Source: Ordospora colligata OC4
Lineage: Eukaryota; Microsporidia; Ordosporidae
DNA: 64,000 nucleotides
Assembly: GCF_000803265.1 (NCBI RefSeq)
Contig: NW_014575403.1
Coordinates: forward strand, 62,001-126,000
Reading direction: 5' to 3'
The notes beneath the pieces are model-generated. The model worked only from the letters and a program-made list of their open reading frames with translations. It had not been told where the DNA came from and did no database searches. Positions 44,927 through 54,535 of the stretch are shown here, in pieces. The translations under genes and the position numbers were made by a program. The stretch's first letter is position 1. The number at the start of each line of letters is the position of its first letter.

Positions 44927-46855
44927 ATGTTCTTCAGTGAGAAGATAAAAGTGATGCCTCTTGGAGCAGGAAATGAGGTAGGAAGATCCTGTGTGATTGT
45001 TGAGTGTGCAGGTAGAACGCTGATGCTTGACTGTGGAGTGCATCCGGCATACACAGGAACGGCATCGCTTCCGTTTTTGGATCTGATTGATCTTTCGAAG
45101 GTTGATGCGGTGTTTATTACGCATTTTCATCTTGATCATGCAGCTGCGTTACCATTTCTGACGGAAAAGACAAGCTTCAAAGGAAAGGTGTACATGACAC
45201 ATCCAACAAAAGCGATTCTTAAGTGGCTACTGAACGATTACATAAGGATCATCAATGCATCCTCTGATGTTGACTTCTACACTGAGGGAGACCTGACCAG
45301 ATGTTATGACCGGATTATTCCAATTGATTATCACCAGGAAGTCAATGTGAAGGGAATAAAAGTTAAGGCATTGAATGCAGGGCATGTGCTTGGCGCGGCG
45401 ATGTTCCTGATAGAGATTGAGAAGAGTAAATTGCTGTACACTGGAGATTTTAGCAGAGAAGAGGATCGACATCTTAAAGCAGCTGAGTCACCAGAGTGCA
45501 AGCTTGATGCACTGATTACAGAGTCCACGTACGGAGTGCAATGCCATCTTCCGAGGGTTGAGAGGGAAAGTAGATTTACGAGTGTTGTACAGAATGTTGT
45601 CTTAAGGGGAGGACGATGCCTTCTTCCTGTTTTTGCACTTGGAAGGGCTCAGGAGTTGCTTCTTATTCTTGAGGAGCATTGGGGATCTAATGCGATGCTT
45701 CATAAGATTCCGATATATTATGCATCGGCATTAGCGAAGAGATGCATGGGAGTTTACCAGACATATATAGGAATGATGAATGAAAGGATTCAGCGACTGA
45801 GTCTTGTTAGGAATCCGTTTGCATTTAAGTATGTACAGAGCCTGAAAGGGATTGATTCTTTTGATGATGAGGGGCCGTGTGTGATAATGGCAAGTCCTGG
45901 AATGTTGCAGAGCGGTCTTTCTCGGGATCTTTTTGAAAGATGGTGCTCAGATGCAAAAAATGCAGTGATAATACCTGGATATTGTGTTGATGGGACACTT
46001 GCAAAGGAGATTCTAAGTGAACCTAAGGAAATAGATGCACTGAACGGGAAGAGACTAAGACTGAATATGACAGTGGAATATATTTCATTTAGTGCACATG
46101 TTGATTTTACTCAGAATAGCCAGTTTATTGATGAATGTCAACCAAAGCACTTGTTCTTTGTGCACGGGGAGGCTAATGAGATGCAGAGGCTTCGGAATGT
46201 GATACAGCAGCGGAATGAGAAGAACGGAGTGGAGATGGCGCTTTATACACTGAGGAACGGTGAAGAAGCGAGTTTTGATGTTATTAAGGATAATGAAGCG
46301 AAGATATTCAGTGGATTTGAGGGAGAGTTTGAAGGGATTGTGATAGGAACAGAGGATGACATCAGAATATACAGAAGGAGTGAGCTAGCGGATTCTAAAT
46401 ACAAAGAGGTGAGTGTGTATGAGCGACAGCGAATTCCATATAATTCAACTGGTGTGTTTCTAAAGCAGGTGCTTGTTGATAGTTTTGAGGAGCTTGTTGA
46501 GGTTAGCAATGGATTTCTGGTTGGCAATGTGCTGGTGATGCTTGAGGGGCAAGAAGTGGTGCTTGAGTGGAAGAGCAATTATGTTGATGATGTTTTGGCA
46601 ATTGCGGTTAGTAAGGTAATTTCTGATGTTGGTAAAAAAGCAAGAGGAGCGAAGTTGAGCATGATGGGTAAGGAGGAGTTGCTGCTAAAGGTGCTCAAGA
46701 ACTACTTTGTGATTGAGCAACAAGCAGACAGAATCCGAGTGGTGAGTGGATATAAAGAGGCTTATGTTGCAGGTTTTGATGTGTATGGGGATGCAGAGAT
46801 GTGCAGTAAGGTAAAAGAGTACATTAAGAAGATAGATGCAATATATTTTAATTGA
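44927..46855 (+). CDS. YSH1: mRNA 3'-end endonuclease CPSF73/YSH1
   Basis: A 642-residue metallo-beta-lactamase/beta-CASP nuclease that cleaves pre-mRNA at the poly(A) site. Zinc ligands are evident: TLMLDCGVHP, THFHLDH (HxHxDH), NAGHVLGAAM, LYTGDFSREEDRHL, TESTYGV, then beta-CASP GGRCLLPVFALGRAQELLLIL, SPGMLQSG and FSAHVDFTQN with the terminal FFVHGE. This is full-length apart from a shorter C-terminal domain. AGTCCCCTGA precedes the ATG. It matches CPSF73 rather than CPSF100, which lacks zinc ligands, and rather than Int11 by the conserved order; the Int11 distinction is by overall pattern and less sure. Confidence 0.92.
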   Translation: MFFSEKIKVMPLGAGNEVGRSCVIVECAGRTLMLDCGVHPAYTGTASLPFLDLIDLSKVDAVFITHFHLDHAAALPFLTEKTSFKGKVYMTHPTKAILKWLLNDYIRIINASSDVDFYTEGDLTRCYDRIIPIDYHQEVNVKGIKVKALNAGHVLGAAMFLIEIEKSKLLYTGDFSREEDRHLKAAESPECKLDALITESTYGVQCHLPRVERESRFTSVVQNVVLRGGRCLLPVFALGRAQELLLILEEHWGSNAMLHKIPIYYASALAKRCMGVYQTYIGMMNERIQRLSLVRNPFAFKYVQSLKGIDSFDDEGPCVIMASPGMLQSGLSRDLFERWCSDAKNAVIIPGYCVDGTLAKEILSEPKEIDALNGKRLRLNMTVEYISFSAHVDFTQNSQFIDECQPKHLFFVHGEANEMQRLRNVIQQRNEKNGVEMALYTLRNGEEASFDVIKDNEAKIFSGFEGEFEGIVIGTEDDIRIYRRSELADSKYKEVSVYERQRIPYNSTGVFLKQVLVDSFEELVEVSNGFLVGNVLVMLEGQEVVLEWKSNYVDDVLAIAVSKVISDVGKKARGAKLSMMGKEELLLKVLKNYFVIEQQADRIRVVSGYKEAYVAGFDVYGDAEMCSKVKEYIKKIDAIYFN

Positions 46856-46961
46856 GATAGATACAGTACAAATAAGGAGAGTTGATTATTAGGTAAGTAT
46901 AAGGTATGAATGGTAATTAAATGTTTGTTTTGAGAAGAGATATTTTTGGGAACCCTGTAAG

Positions 46962-48845
46962 ATGAGGATGACTGAGAGAGTTGTTGTTTCTGAGGAAGGA
47001 GCTTTCCGCCACATCAACTACCAGAAGGATGTCAAGTGTACGCCTGATGGGTCAAGGACGATTCTAGAAGTGTTTTTGAACAGATGCAACTTGCTTGGAG
47101 AGCATGCAATGATGGGGACGATAGTTGGATCTGAGGTTATGTATCTGACTGCAAATGAGATGAAAAGCAAAGCAGAAAACATTTCGAGCTTTCTGAATGG
47201 AATAACAAAGCCTGGAGACATGATTGGGATATACTCACCGAATAGATACGAATGGATTGCGGCAGAGATGGCAGGATATATGTCTGGATGTGTGAATGTG
47301 CCATTGTATTCGACGTTTTCGCCTTCTGCGGTGCAATTAGTTTTTGAGGAGACGGGCATGAAGGTTATTTTTGTATCTGCAGATAAGGCAAAGCTGCTGC
47401 TTGAGAATGTGTTTTTGGTGTCTGGAGGGGAGCAGTTCCATGTGATTATGATGGACAAGGACGAGGATGTATGCGAGAAGTTGCGCAGAGCTGGAGTGAA
47501 CACGAATTATTTTGAAGATCTTGCAAATGTAGAAGGAACAAGTAATGTGGAGTTTTATCCCAAAGGAGAGGATCTTGCAACTGTGTGCTACACGAGTGGA
47601 ACGTCTGGAAGGCCTAAGGGTGTGATGCTAACGCACAGTAACTTTATTACATCGATAGCAGCGTTTTACAGAGGATCTACGAAGGAAGAGTTACCATCGT
47701 TTGTGAATGATGAAGGGGTGTATCTGTCGTACCTGCCGCTAGCGCATGTGATGGAGAGGCTGTGCATGAATATTTCTATATCTGCAGGATTAAAAGTGGG
47801 ATTTTATCGAGGAGATGCAAAGATGCTCCAGATGGACTTTCTGACGGTCAAGCCAGCATTTATTGCATCTGTGCCTAGGGTTTTGAATTTGTTTAAGGAT
47901 AGAATTGAGACTGAAATTAGGAAGAAGAATTTTTTGGTTAGAGGAATTTTTAAGCTTGCACTGAAGTACAAGATTTGGAAGCAGCGGAAGGGAGTGATGA
48001 GTAGCAAGTTTCTTGACTGGATGATATTTGATAAAGTGTCTAAGCAGTTTGGAGGAGAGATCCGATGGATATTGTGTGGAGCAGCACCATTGAAACCTGA
48101 GGTGCTGTATTTTATTCAGGCTGTGTTTTCATGCCGTGTTTTCCAGGGATATGGACAGACAGAGAATATTGGAGCAGGGCTGTTGCAGCCTATTGATTGC
48201 AATGACTACGACAATGTTGGAATTCCGTATCCAGCGAATGAGATTAAGCTTGAGAAGATGTCGCCTGAGTTTCAGCAGGAGTGTGACCGAAGACATCCAG
48301 GTATGGATGTTGGGGAGATAATGATGAGGGGAGATAATATCACAAGCGGTTATTACAAGCGACCGAATGACACGAAAGCGCTGTTTGGCAAGGACGGGTG
48401 GCTGCGCACAGGAGATATTGGAATGTATGATCCAACGATTGGAATGTTCCATATTGTTGGCAGGATTAAGGATGGGTTTAAAACGTCGCAGGGTGAATAT
48501 ATTGATCCTGAGAAGCTTGAGAATATGTATACGGATGGAAATGTTATTATGGATGTGTGTATACCAAGAAGGACTGATAGTGACAAGATAGTGGCGATAG
48601 TGGTATGTCCTGATGAGCGTAGAAGTGAGGCTAGTATTTTGGCTCATGTGAAAGGGATTGGGGAGAAGCTATTTTGGGAGAAGGCCGTGACAAAGCTTGA
48701 GATTCCACATAATGTAGTTGTTATACGCAAAGGGTTTGATAGTTTTGAACGACAGGAGTTCCTTACGCCTACGTCTAAGAAAAAGCGGCATGAGATTGAG
48801 ATGTATTTTTCTCGGGAGATTGATGAGGCGTTTATGACTAAATGA
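46962..48845 (+). CDS. FAA1: Long-chain acyl-CoA synthetase
   Basis: A 627-residue adenylate-forming enzyme that activates fatty acids to acyl-CoA, mostly at ER or other membranes. The AMP-binding signature YTSGTSGRPKGVMLTH (~210) is intact, followed by YLPLAHVMERL, the QGYGQTE motif, and the fatty-acyl-CoA signature DGWLRTGDIGMYDP...GRIKDGFKTSQGEYIDPEKLE. It is slightly shorter than yeast Faa1 (700). Microsporidia take up host lipids, so salvage activation is a reasonable role. AACCCTGTAAG precedes the ATG; a second ATG two codons on is also possible. Confidence 0.93.
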   Translation: MRMTERVVVSEEGAFRHINYQKDVKCTPDGSRTILEVFLNRCNLLGEHAMMGTIVGSEVMYLTANEMKSKAENISSFLNGITKPGDMIGIYSPNRYEWIAAEMAGYMSGCVNVPLYSTFSPSAVQLVFEETGMKVIFVSADKAKLLLENVFLVSGGEQFHVIMMDKDEDVCEKLRRAGVNTNYFEDLANVEGTSNVEFYPKGEDLATVCYTSGTSGRPKGVMLTHSNFITSIAAFYRGSTKEELPSFVNDEGVYLSYLPLAHVMERLCMNISISAGLKVGFYRGDAKMLQMDFLTVKPAFIASVPRVLNLFKDRIETEIRKKNFLVRGIFKLALKYKIWKQRKGVMSSKFLDWMIFDKVSKQFGGEIRWILCGAAPLKPEVLYFIQAVFSCRVFQGYGQTENIGAGLLQPIDCNDYDNVGIPYPANEIKLEKMSPEFQQECDRRHPGMDVGEIMMRGDNITSGYYKRPNDTKALFGKDGWLRTGDIGMYDPTIGMFHIVGRIKDGFKTSQGEYIDPEKLENMYTDGNVIMDVCIPRRTDSDKIVAIVVCPDERRSEASILAHVKGIGEKLFWEKAVTKLEIPHNVVVIRKGFDSFERQEFLTPTSKKKRHEIEMYFSREIDEAFMTK

Positions 48846-48968
48846 TTAAATGATGTGATATCTGTTAATTGATGATAACTTTATTATTAAATGAAGTGTT
48901 ATTTTATGCATGTGAACAAGCGTGAGTTTTAATAGAAAGGATTTTTTGGCGGAACTCAGGACCCATAA

Positions 48969-51275
48969 ATGGAGAATTTGCAGAACACGAAGAGGACAAA
49001 GGTTGAGGAGCCTGGATTGGAAAGGATTAGGAAGCAGGTTGAAAGTCTTGTTGGTGGGTTGGATCTGAAGCATGTGGATGTTGAAGAGCTTATGCAGAAG
49101 ATACGCTCTGGATGGTGTGAAGACATGAGCTGGAAGGAGATGGTTTACTACAGTGGAGAGACTGCAGCAGCCATGATAACGAAGCACCCTGAGTATGGAA
49201 CGGTATCTTCGAGGATAGTCATGATGCATCTGAATGAGGTGACGATGGACTCCTTTGTTGAGAAGATCAAGTATATACAAAAGCACAGGGGAATAATTTC
49301 TGAAGAGATGTATGAGCTGATTGTGAGGCGTGAAGATGAGATTGAACGAATGATAGACTATGAGAATGACTTTAGGTTTAGTTATTTTGGGATTCTTACA
49401 CTGATGAAGTCTTATTTGGTGAAGGTGGGAGATGAGATTGTTGAGAGACCGCAAGACATGTTAATGAGGATGGCGCTACAGATACATGGAGAGGATTTTG
49501 ATGGAGTTAAGGAAACGTATGAGATGCTTTCTGAGCACTACTTTACGCATGCAACGCCTACGTTGTATAATTCATGCATGAAGAATCCACAACTGGCAAG
49601 CTGCTTTTTGATAACACCGAAGGAAGACTCGATTGAAGGGGTTTATGACATGATCAATCAGACAGCAATAATATCGAAGCATGCGGGAGGAATTGGATTG
49701 AATCTGCACGGAATAAGATCCAAAGGGTCTGCACTAAGAAGTACTGGTGGACGAAGCAACGGGATTATTCCATTGATCCAGGTCTTGAACTCTACAAAGA
49801 GGTATGTGAACCAAGGGTCTGAGCGAAGACCTGGATCTATAGCTATTTTTCTTGAACCGTGGCACATGGAGATATTTGACTTTCTTGAGTTGCGCAAGAA
49901 TACTGGTGCAGAGGAGCTGCGTGCCAGGGATGTATTTACTGCGCTGTGGGTATGTGATTTGTTTATGGAGCGGGTTAAAAACAATGAGGAGTGGTCTTTA
50001 TTCTGTCCTAATGAAGCAGTGGGCCTTGCGGATGTGTGGGGAAAGGAGTTTAACGAGCTGTATTGCAAGTATGAGAGGACAATAAGCAGGACAGTTATAC
50101 CTGCGCAGAAGTTGTGGAAGGCGATTGTTGAATCGCAGATTGAGACTGGAACGCCGTATATGTGTTACAAGGACACATCCAACAGACTAAGTAATCAACA
50201 ACACTTGGGAACTATCAAATCATCAAATCTATGTGCAGAGATTATAGAGTATTCAGCAGCTGATGAGACAGCGGTCTGCAACCTTGCGTCTGTATGCCTG
50301 TCGAAGTTTGTGAAGAACGGAGGGTTTGATTTTGAACTATTTGGAAAGACACTGAAGATTATAACGCGGAACCTGAACAAGGTGATTGATAAGAACCACT
50401 ATCCTGTTGAAGAGACTCGAAGGTCGAATCTAAGGCATCGCCCGATTGGAATAGGGGTTCAAGGACTTGCTGATCTTTTTGCGATGCTGAGACTTCCTTT
50501 TGATAGCGAAGACGCCAGGAAGCTGAATAAGGATATTTTTGAGGCGATGTATTACTTTTCGTTAGATGCCTCTTGTGAGATAGCTGAAAGAGAAGGACGG
50601 TTTGATTCGTATGAAGGATCGCCCATAAGTAAAGGAAAGTTCCATTTTGAACTTGCAGAACGAAATGGATCTGAACGCTGGGACTGGGAGCAGCTGAGGG
50701 CAAGGATTGCAAAACATGGGGTACGTAACAGCCTTCTGATTGCACTGATGCCTACGGCAGGGACATCGCAGATATTTGGAAATAACGAGGCGTTTGAACC
50801 ATACACATCGAACATATACACACGACGAACCCATGCAGGAGAGTTCCAGGTTGTTAACAGGTACCTTGTGGATGACCTTGTGAGAATTGGGTTGTGGTCG
50901 TATGAGATGAAGAATCTGATTATTGAGAACGAAGGATCTATACAGAACATAGTGTCGATACCCAAGGAGATCAGGGATATATACAAAACGGCATGGGAGA
51001 TAAAGATGAAGGCAGTGATAGATCTTGCAGCAGACAGACAGGCATATGTTGATCAATCACAATCATTGAATATTTTTATTGCAAAGCCAACGTATTCTCA
51101 AATAACATCTATGCATTTCTACGGGTTCCATTCAGGACTGAAGACGGGAATGTATTATCTGAGGACACGGCCAATAACGTCGGCAATTAAGTTTACGGTT
51201 GACAAGAAGCTTGCGGAAAAGACACTGTCTTCGATGAATGATGGAGATGAGACGTGCTTTATGTGCTCCTCATGA
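48969..51275 (+). CDS. RNR1: Ribonucleotide reductase large subunit (class I R1)
   Basis: A 768-residue catalytic subunit making dNDPs. The substrate and specificity sites are present: NSCMKNPQLASCF (reactive cysteine region), SKHAGGIGLNLHGIRSKGS, KNTGAEELRARDVF, NLCAEI and the central PTAGTSQIFGNNEAFEPYTSNIYTRR. The C-terminal redox pair remains as CFMCSS. The N-terminal ATP cone is eroded: the family start YVxKRDGRxExV is replaced, and the aspartate equivalent to mouse Asp57 is not present in SWKEMVYYSGE. Hence dATP feedback may be lost. GACCCATAA precedes the ATG at 48969. Yeast Rnr1 is 888 residues. Confidence 0.95.
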   Translation: MENLQNTKRTKVEEPGLERIRKQVESLVGGLDLKHVDVEELMQKIRSGWCEDMSWKEMVYYSGETAAAMITKHPEYGTVSSRIVMMHLNEVTMDSFVEKIKYIQKHRGIISEEMYELIVRREDEIERMIDYENDFRFSYFGILTLMKSYLVKVGDEIVERPQDMLMRMALQIHGEDFDGVKETYEMLSEHYFTHATPTLYNSCMKNPQLASCFLITPKEDSIEGVYDMINQTAIISKHAGGIGLNLHGIRSKGSALRSTGGRSNGIIPLIQVLNSTKRYVNQGSERRPGSIAIFLEPWHMEIFDFLELRKNTGAEELRARDVFTALWVCDLFMERVKNNEEWSLFCPNEAVGLADVWGKEFNELYCKYERTISRTVIPAQKLWKAIVESQIETGTPYMCYKDTSNRLSNQQHLGTIKSSNLCAEIIEYSAADETAVCNLASVCLSKFVKNGGFDFELFGKTLKIITRNLNKVIDKNHYPVEETRRSNLRHRPIGIGVQGLADLFAMLRLPFDSEDARKLNKDIFEAMYYFSLDASCEIAEREGRFDSYEGSPISKGKFHFELAERNGSERWDWEQLRARIAKHGVRNSLLIALMPTAGTSQIFGNNEAFEPYTSNIYTRRTHAGEFQVVNRYLVDDLVRIGLWSYEMKNLIIENEGSIQNIVSIPKEIRDIYKTAWEIKMKAVIDLAADRQAYVDQSQSLNIFIAKPTYSQITSMHFYGFHSGLKTGMYYLRTRPITSAIKFTVDKKLAEKTLSSMNDGDETCFMCSS

Positions 51276-51375
51276 GTGCGAAACGATTTGAGATTAAACA
51301 GTTGCTTATTATTGATAGTGTTGTGTATGACAACAAATGGATATATTTGAAAATGTTGTGACCCCGAGTAGTTCA

Positions 51376-51858
51376 ATGGCGACAATCAGTGGGAAGAACA
51401 GGCTGTTGATTGAGATGGAGTCGATGGCAAAGAACCCACCACCTGGATGCAGTGCAGGGCCTGTGAATCCCGATGAACTTGATAAGTGGAATGCGGTGAT
51501 AATGGGGCCTCCAGGATCTATTTATGAGGATGGAATGTTTGAATTACAGATTGTGTTTCCACCGTTCTATCCTTTCAGTCCACCAAAAGTGACATTCAAC
51601 ACGCGGATATTCCACTGCAACATATTTGAGAAGAATGTGTGTCTTGACATTCTGAAGGATCAGTGGACACCTGCACTGACAATAGACAAAGTTCTGTTGT
51701 CGATTATTGTCCTTCTGCAGGAGCCGAATCCAGATGATCCACTTAATGGAGAGGCAGCAGGGCTATACCGCAAAAACATAGAGAAATATGAGAAGAAGGC
51801 GAAGAAGTGGGTTAAGCTTTATGCATCGAAGTATAAGTCTGAAGATGAAGTTCTGTGA
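51376..51858 (+). CDS. Ubiquitin-conjugating enzyme E2 (Ubc4/5-type)
   Basis: A 160-residue E2 that accepts ubiquitin from E1 on a cysteine. The fold is complete: NRLLIEMESMAKNPPPGCSAGP, WNAVIMGPPGSIYEDGMFEL, FPPFYPFSPPKVTF, the HCNI segment (HPN in most E2s) and VCLDILKDQWTPALTI with the active cysteine. The SKVLLSI..LL..PNPDDPLN stretch resembles Ubc4/5 and UBE2E types. ATG 51376 follows GACCCCGAGTAGTTCA and gives the usual short E2 N-terminus; ATG 51337 would add 13 residues. Exact subclass is uncertain. Confidence 0.9.
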   Translation: MATISGKNRLLIEMESMAKNPPPGCSAGPVNPDELDKWNAVIMGPPGSIYEDGMFELQIVFPPFYPFSPPKVTFNTRIFHCNIFEKNVCLDILKDQWTPALTIDKVLLSIIVLLQEPNPDDPLNGEAAGLYRKNIEKYEKKAKKWVKLYASKYKSEDEVL

Positions 51859-51994
51859 GATATATTGCAGTGCTGTGTGATTAAAGAGTTTTGTTGAGTT
51901 GATGTGTTTGGAATTGCTATAATATGGCATTTGATTATTATGCAATGCTTAGTTAGAGTAATATAAATGGAAAAATCACGAGCACTTCAATCCC

Positions 51995-52543
51995 ATGCAG
52001 TTTGGAGAGGCCGGGCTTCGTCTTCTTGAAGATGCCAGGTCGAATACACTTAAGCCATACAGGCACCAAGAAGCAAGAACATTGTGTGATGAAAACAAGT
52101 TACTGTGCGAAATGATGGACGATTTGAAAAGGAAGGCTGGAAATGAAGTTTCAGAGGAGCTTTCAGTCAACTACATCATGCTGAAATATACGAAGGAACG
52201 TAATGAGAGGATTCTAAGGGCATACTGGTTCCACAGGTCATTGCATTTATTTCGTTGCTTTTTTTCTGGAGAATGCAATGCAGGATTGTTGTCTTCTGAT
52301 GAGTTGGAATACACAAGCAAATATAACAGCATTCTTAAAGACTACCTGCTTGATTTTTCGGTACTTGACTTCACAGAATCAATGCCCCCAATAGACTTTT
52401 TTGTTAGCATCATCACATTAGAAGACTGTGGAATTGTAATGGATGCTGATGATGTTGTTGAACTTAAGAAGGACAGGATATACTTCATCAGAAAAGGCAC
52501 TGTGACTCATCTGATCAAGAATGGGCTTGTGCGCATGGTTTAG
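51995..52543 (+). CDS. PSF1: GINS complex subunit PSF1
   Basis: A 182-residue subunit of the GINS tetramer, part of the CMG replicative helicase with MCM2-7 and Cdc45. The A-domain is helical: MQFGEAGLRLLEDARS, YIMLKYTKERNERILRAYWFHRS, ELEYTSKYNSILKDYLLDF. The small B-domain follows with IDFFVSIITLEDCGIV and IYFIRKGTVTHLIKNGLVRMV, matching PSF1 V(R/..)L.D.G and HFL....EQLI..G..E. Length is near the family norm (~200). TCCC abuts the ATG. The gene is 137 bp downstream of the E2 gene in the same orientation. Confidence 0.85.
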   Translation: MQFGEAGLRLLEDARSNTLKPYRHQEARTLCDENKLLCEMMDDLKRKAGNEVSEELSVNYIMLKYTKERNERILRAYWFHRSLHLFRCFFSGECNAGLLSSDELEYTSKYNSILKDYLLDFSVLDFTESMPPIDFFVSIITLEDCGIVMDADDVVELKKDRIYFIRKGTVTHLIKNGLVRMV

Positions 52544-52602
52544 ATATAATAATGCATGCAAATGTTATTATGCAAGCATAAATCAATAAACATAGAAGAA
52601 TT

Positions 52603-53106
52603 TTATTTATTGTTCAAACTCTTGATCTTGCTCTTTATGACTTTAAATGCATCATCAACACTCATCTCTTCGTGCTCAGAGCCAACCACATGCATCTCCA
52701 CATCAAACAGACATTCTGCATCCTCTTTTGAAATACCAAATATCTCACACTCGACATTCTCCTTGATTTTAGATTCGTCATAGCCTCTGTCTTTCAATCT
52801 CTTGTACAATATTTCAATAGGCAAGGTCAGAACAAAAATCATATCAAAGTCCAGTGTACTTGCCACTTCACAGCAGTGAGTATCAACAATATACGAATCT
52901 GTTTCACAAAGATCCAATAAAAGCGCATTCCTAACTTTTTGATCATCAAATACAAACGATTTATACTCTTCACTGTACTCATCATACAATTTGTTTTCCT
53001 CTATATATTTGCTGACATCTATGTGCTTTATTCCAAATACCTCAGAAACTCTTGTGCAGAACGTTGTTTTTCCTACTCCTGGTGTTCCTGTCACTAAAAT
53101 TTTCAT
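52603..53106 (-). CDS. FAP7: FAP7/AK6 adenylate kinase-like ATPase
   Basis: A 167-residue nuclear/cytoplasmic ATPase acting with uS11 in 18S rRNA 3' maturation. The P-loop GTPGVGKTTF, the short LID-like region, SYIVDTHCCEV (family D-x-H) and VLTLPIEILYKRLKDRGYDESKIKENVECEIFG match the AK6/Fap7 family. ATG 53106 is chosen because AGGCCCTGCATTGTC precedes it and the P-loop then begins at residue 7, as in homologues. The converging PSF1 gene ends 60 bp away. Confidence 0.9.
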   Translation of the reverse strand: MKILVTGTPGVGKTTFCTRVSEVFGIKHIDVSKYIEENKLYDEYSEEYKSFVFDDQKVRNALLLDLCETDSYIVDTHCCEVASTLDFDMIFVLTLPIEILYKRLKDRGYDESKIKENVECEIFGISKEDAECLFDVEMHVVGSEHEEMSVDDAFKVIKSKIKSLNNK

Positions 53107-53209
53107 GACAATGCAGGGCCTACAGACCATAATGCATACATAATGTAATGTATATGCTTTGAAAAGTGTCTTATTGATTGCATTCCCATTCAGGCCTTCC
53201 ATGCATATC

Positions 53210-54472
53210 TTAGCCTATTAATCTGGTATTCACAAACCCTCTGAGCCATACATTCTCATCAAAGCACTTACAATGCCTTCTTATTATTTCTGCTGTTCCG
53301 TCAACATCATACATATTCAGCAGATAAAACGCCCTTTGTGCCTCCACTCTACTATTACCAGATCTCAGGCAAAACCTGTTTTCGCTGAACTCCATAAACT
53401 CCTCAACAAATCTCTTGTGAGCAGGACTTCCTCGGATCCTATCGTTCAGAATCACACACAAAAGCTCAACATACAGCTTACATTCAGTGGACATTGCAGG
53501 ATGGCACTTTGAAAGCACTTCATACGACGCTTCAAAGTCTCCGTTCTTAAATGAACGTATTCCATATTCTTCTAACACCTCTTGCTCAATCTTCCCGCCT
53601 GCAATACTGTCCTTGATCTGCAAATACCATTTGTTGGCCTCTTCTTGAGTTCCGTTTCTAACAATATAAATAAGCTTAAACAGCGGATTGGTAGTTTCAA
53701 CACTTCTATGCATCTTAAACACATCAAACTGCAACACCCTCTTCTCAACTGTGTCTCTGTCAACAAGCAAGAGTCGTCCAAGTAGCCTTTCATACATACC
53801 AAACATCAGTTCATCAAGCTTCTCATATATCACTCCGAGATAGAAATCAACATTATCTAACAGCATTACTCTTGCTGCACTTGCATTCAGATCAACCACA
53901 AAGCAATCGAGTATCTCGTTCATTATCTCAAGCATCTTTGCTCCATTACCAGTCTTTACATAAATTGAAAGAAGTGCCATCAGGGCCTTGGTTCTCATCG
54001 TCTCGTCTCTTGTACTTCCCTTAAACTCCTCCAACTCTTTCTTCCTCTCTTCTCCATCTCTTATCACAAGTATCTTACTCAAATCCTTGCATATCTTCTC
54101 CTCAATCTTTCGATTCTCCTTCTCCTCAATTGGTTCCTCCGTGCATTCGTACTTAGACATAAATTCATCAATTGCCTTCTTATGAGTCGACCTTTCCACT
54201 CTGTCAGATGCAAAAAACATTTTGAGAAAGTCCGGCACTCTCCTTCCAAAGCAGTTTTCCGCCTTCTTTACATCAACAAGCATTTTCTTCAACTGCTTAT
54301 CAAAGACCTTCTGGTTACTCTCTTCCTCAAGCTCCTTTACCTTGCACTGCAGATCACACAGCCTCTTCTCCTTCTTGCCCATTTTTTCATCTGTATCATA
54401 TACTTTTTCTCTTAGCTCGCTTCGCCCTGCCTTCTCCTTCTCTTCATCAATCGACTCAAAAAATCTCGACAT
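53210..54472 (-). CDS. NIP1: Translation initiation factor eIF3 subunit c-like, reduced
   Basis: Tentative. A 420-residue protein beginning MSRFFESIDEE, closely resembling the eIF3c start (SRFF followed by acidic residues). A charged coiled-coil region (~15-75), a helical solenoid around AMLLSIYVKTGN-like ALMALLSIYVKTGNG, and YLGVIYEKLDELMFGMYERLL fit the N-terminal helical domain. eIF3c is ~800-900 residues in yeast and humans, so about half is missing, and the C-terminal PCI domain is not convincing here. eIF3c is a core subunit of the eIF3 complex that binds 40S subunits. CTAACCCTGAA upstream fixes this start. The gene lies 63 bp downstream of the next minus-strand gene. Confidence 0.6.
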   Translation of the reverse strand: MSRFFESIDEEKEKAGRSELREKVYDTDEKMGKKEKRLCDLQCKVKELEEESNQKVFDKQLKKMLVDVKKAENCFGRRVPDFLKMFFASDRVERSTHKKAIDEFMSKYECTEEPIEEKENRKIEEKICKDLSKILVIRDGEERKKELEEFKGSTRDETMRTKALMALLSIYVKTGNGAKMLEIMNEILDCFVVDLNASAARVMLLDNVDFYLGVIYEKLDELMFGMYERLLGRLLLVDRDTVEKRVLQFDVFKMHRSVETTNPLFKLIYIVRNGTQEEANKWYLQIKDSIAGGKIEQEVLEEYGIRSFKNGDFEASYEVLSKCHPAMSTECKLYVELLCVILNDRIRGSPAHKRFVEEFMEFSENRFCLRSGNSRVEAQRAFYLLNMYDVDGTAEIIRRHCKCFDENVWLRGFVNTRLIG

Positions 54473-54535
54473 TTCAGGGTTAGGCCATCCATATTCTACA
54501 ACATCAGTACATTTGCATAAACTACACCACACAAT

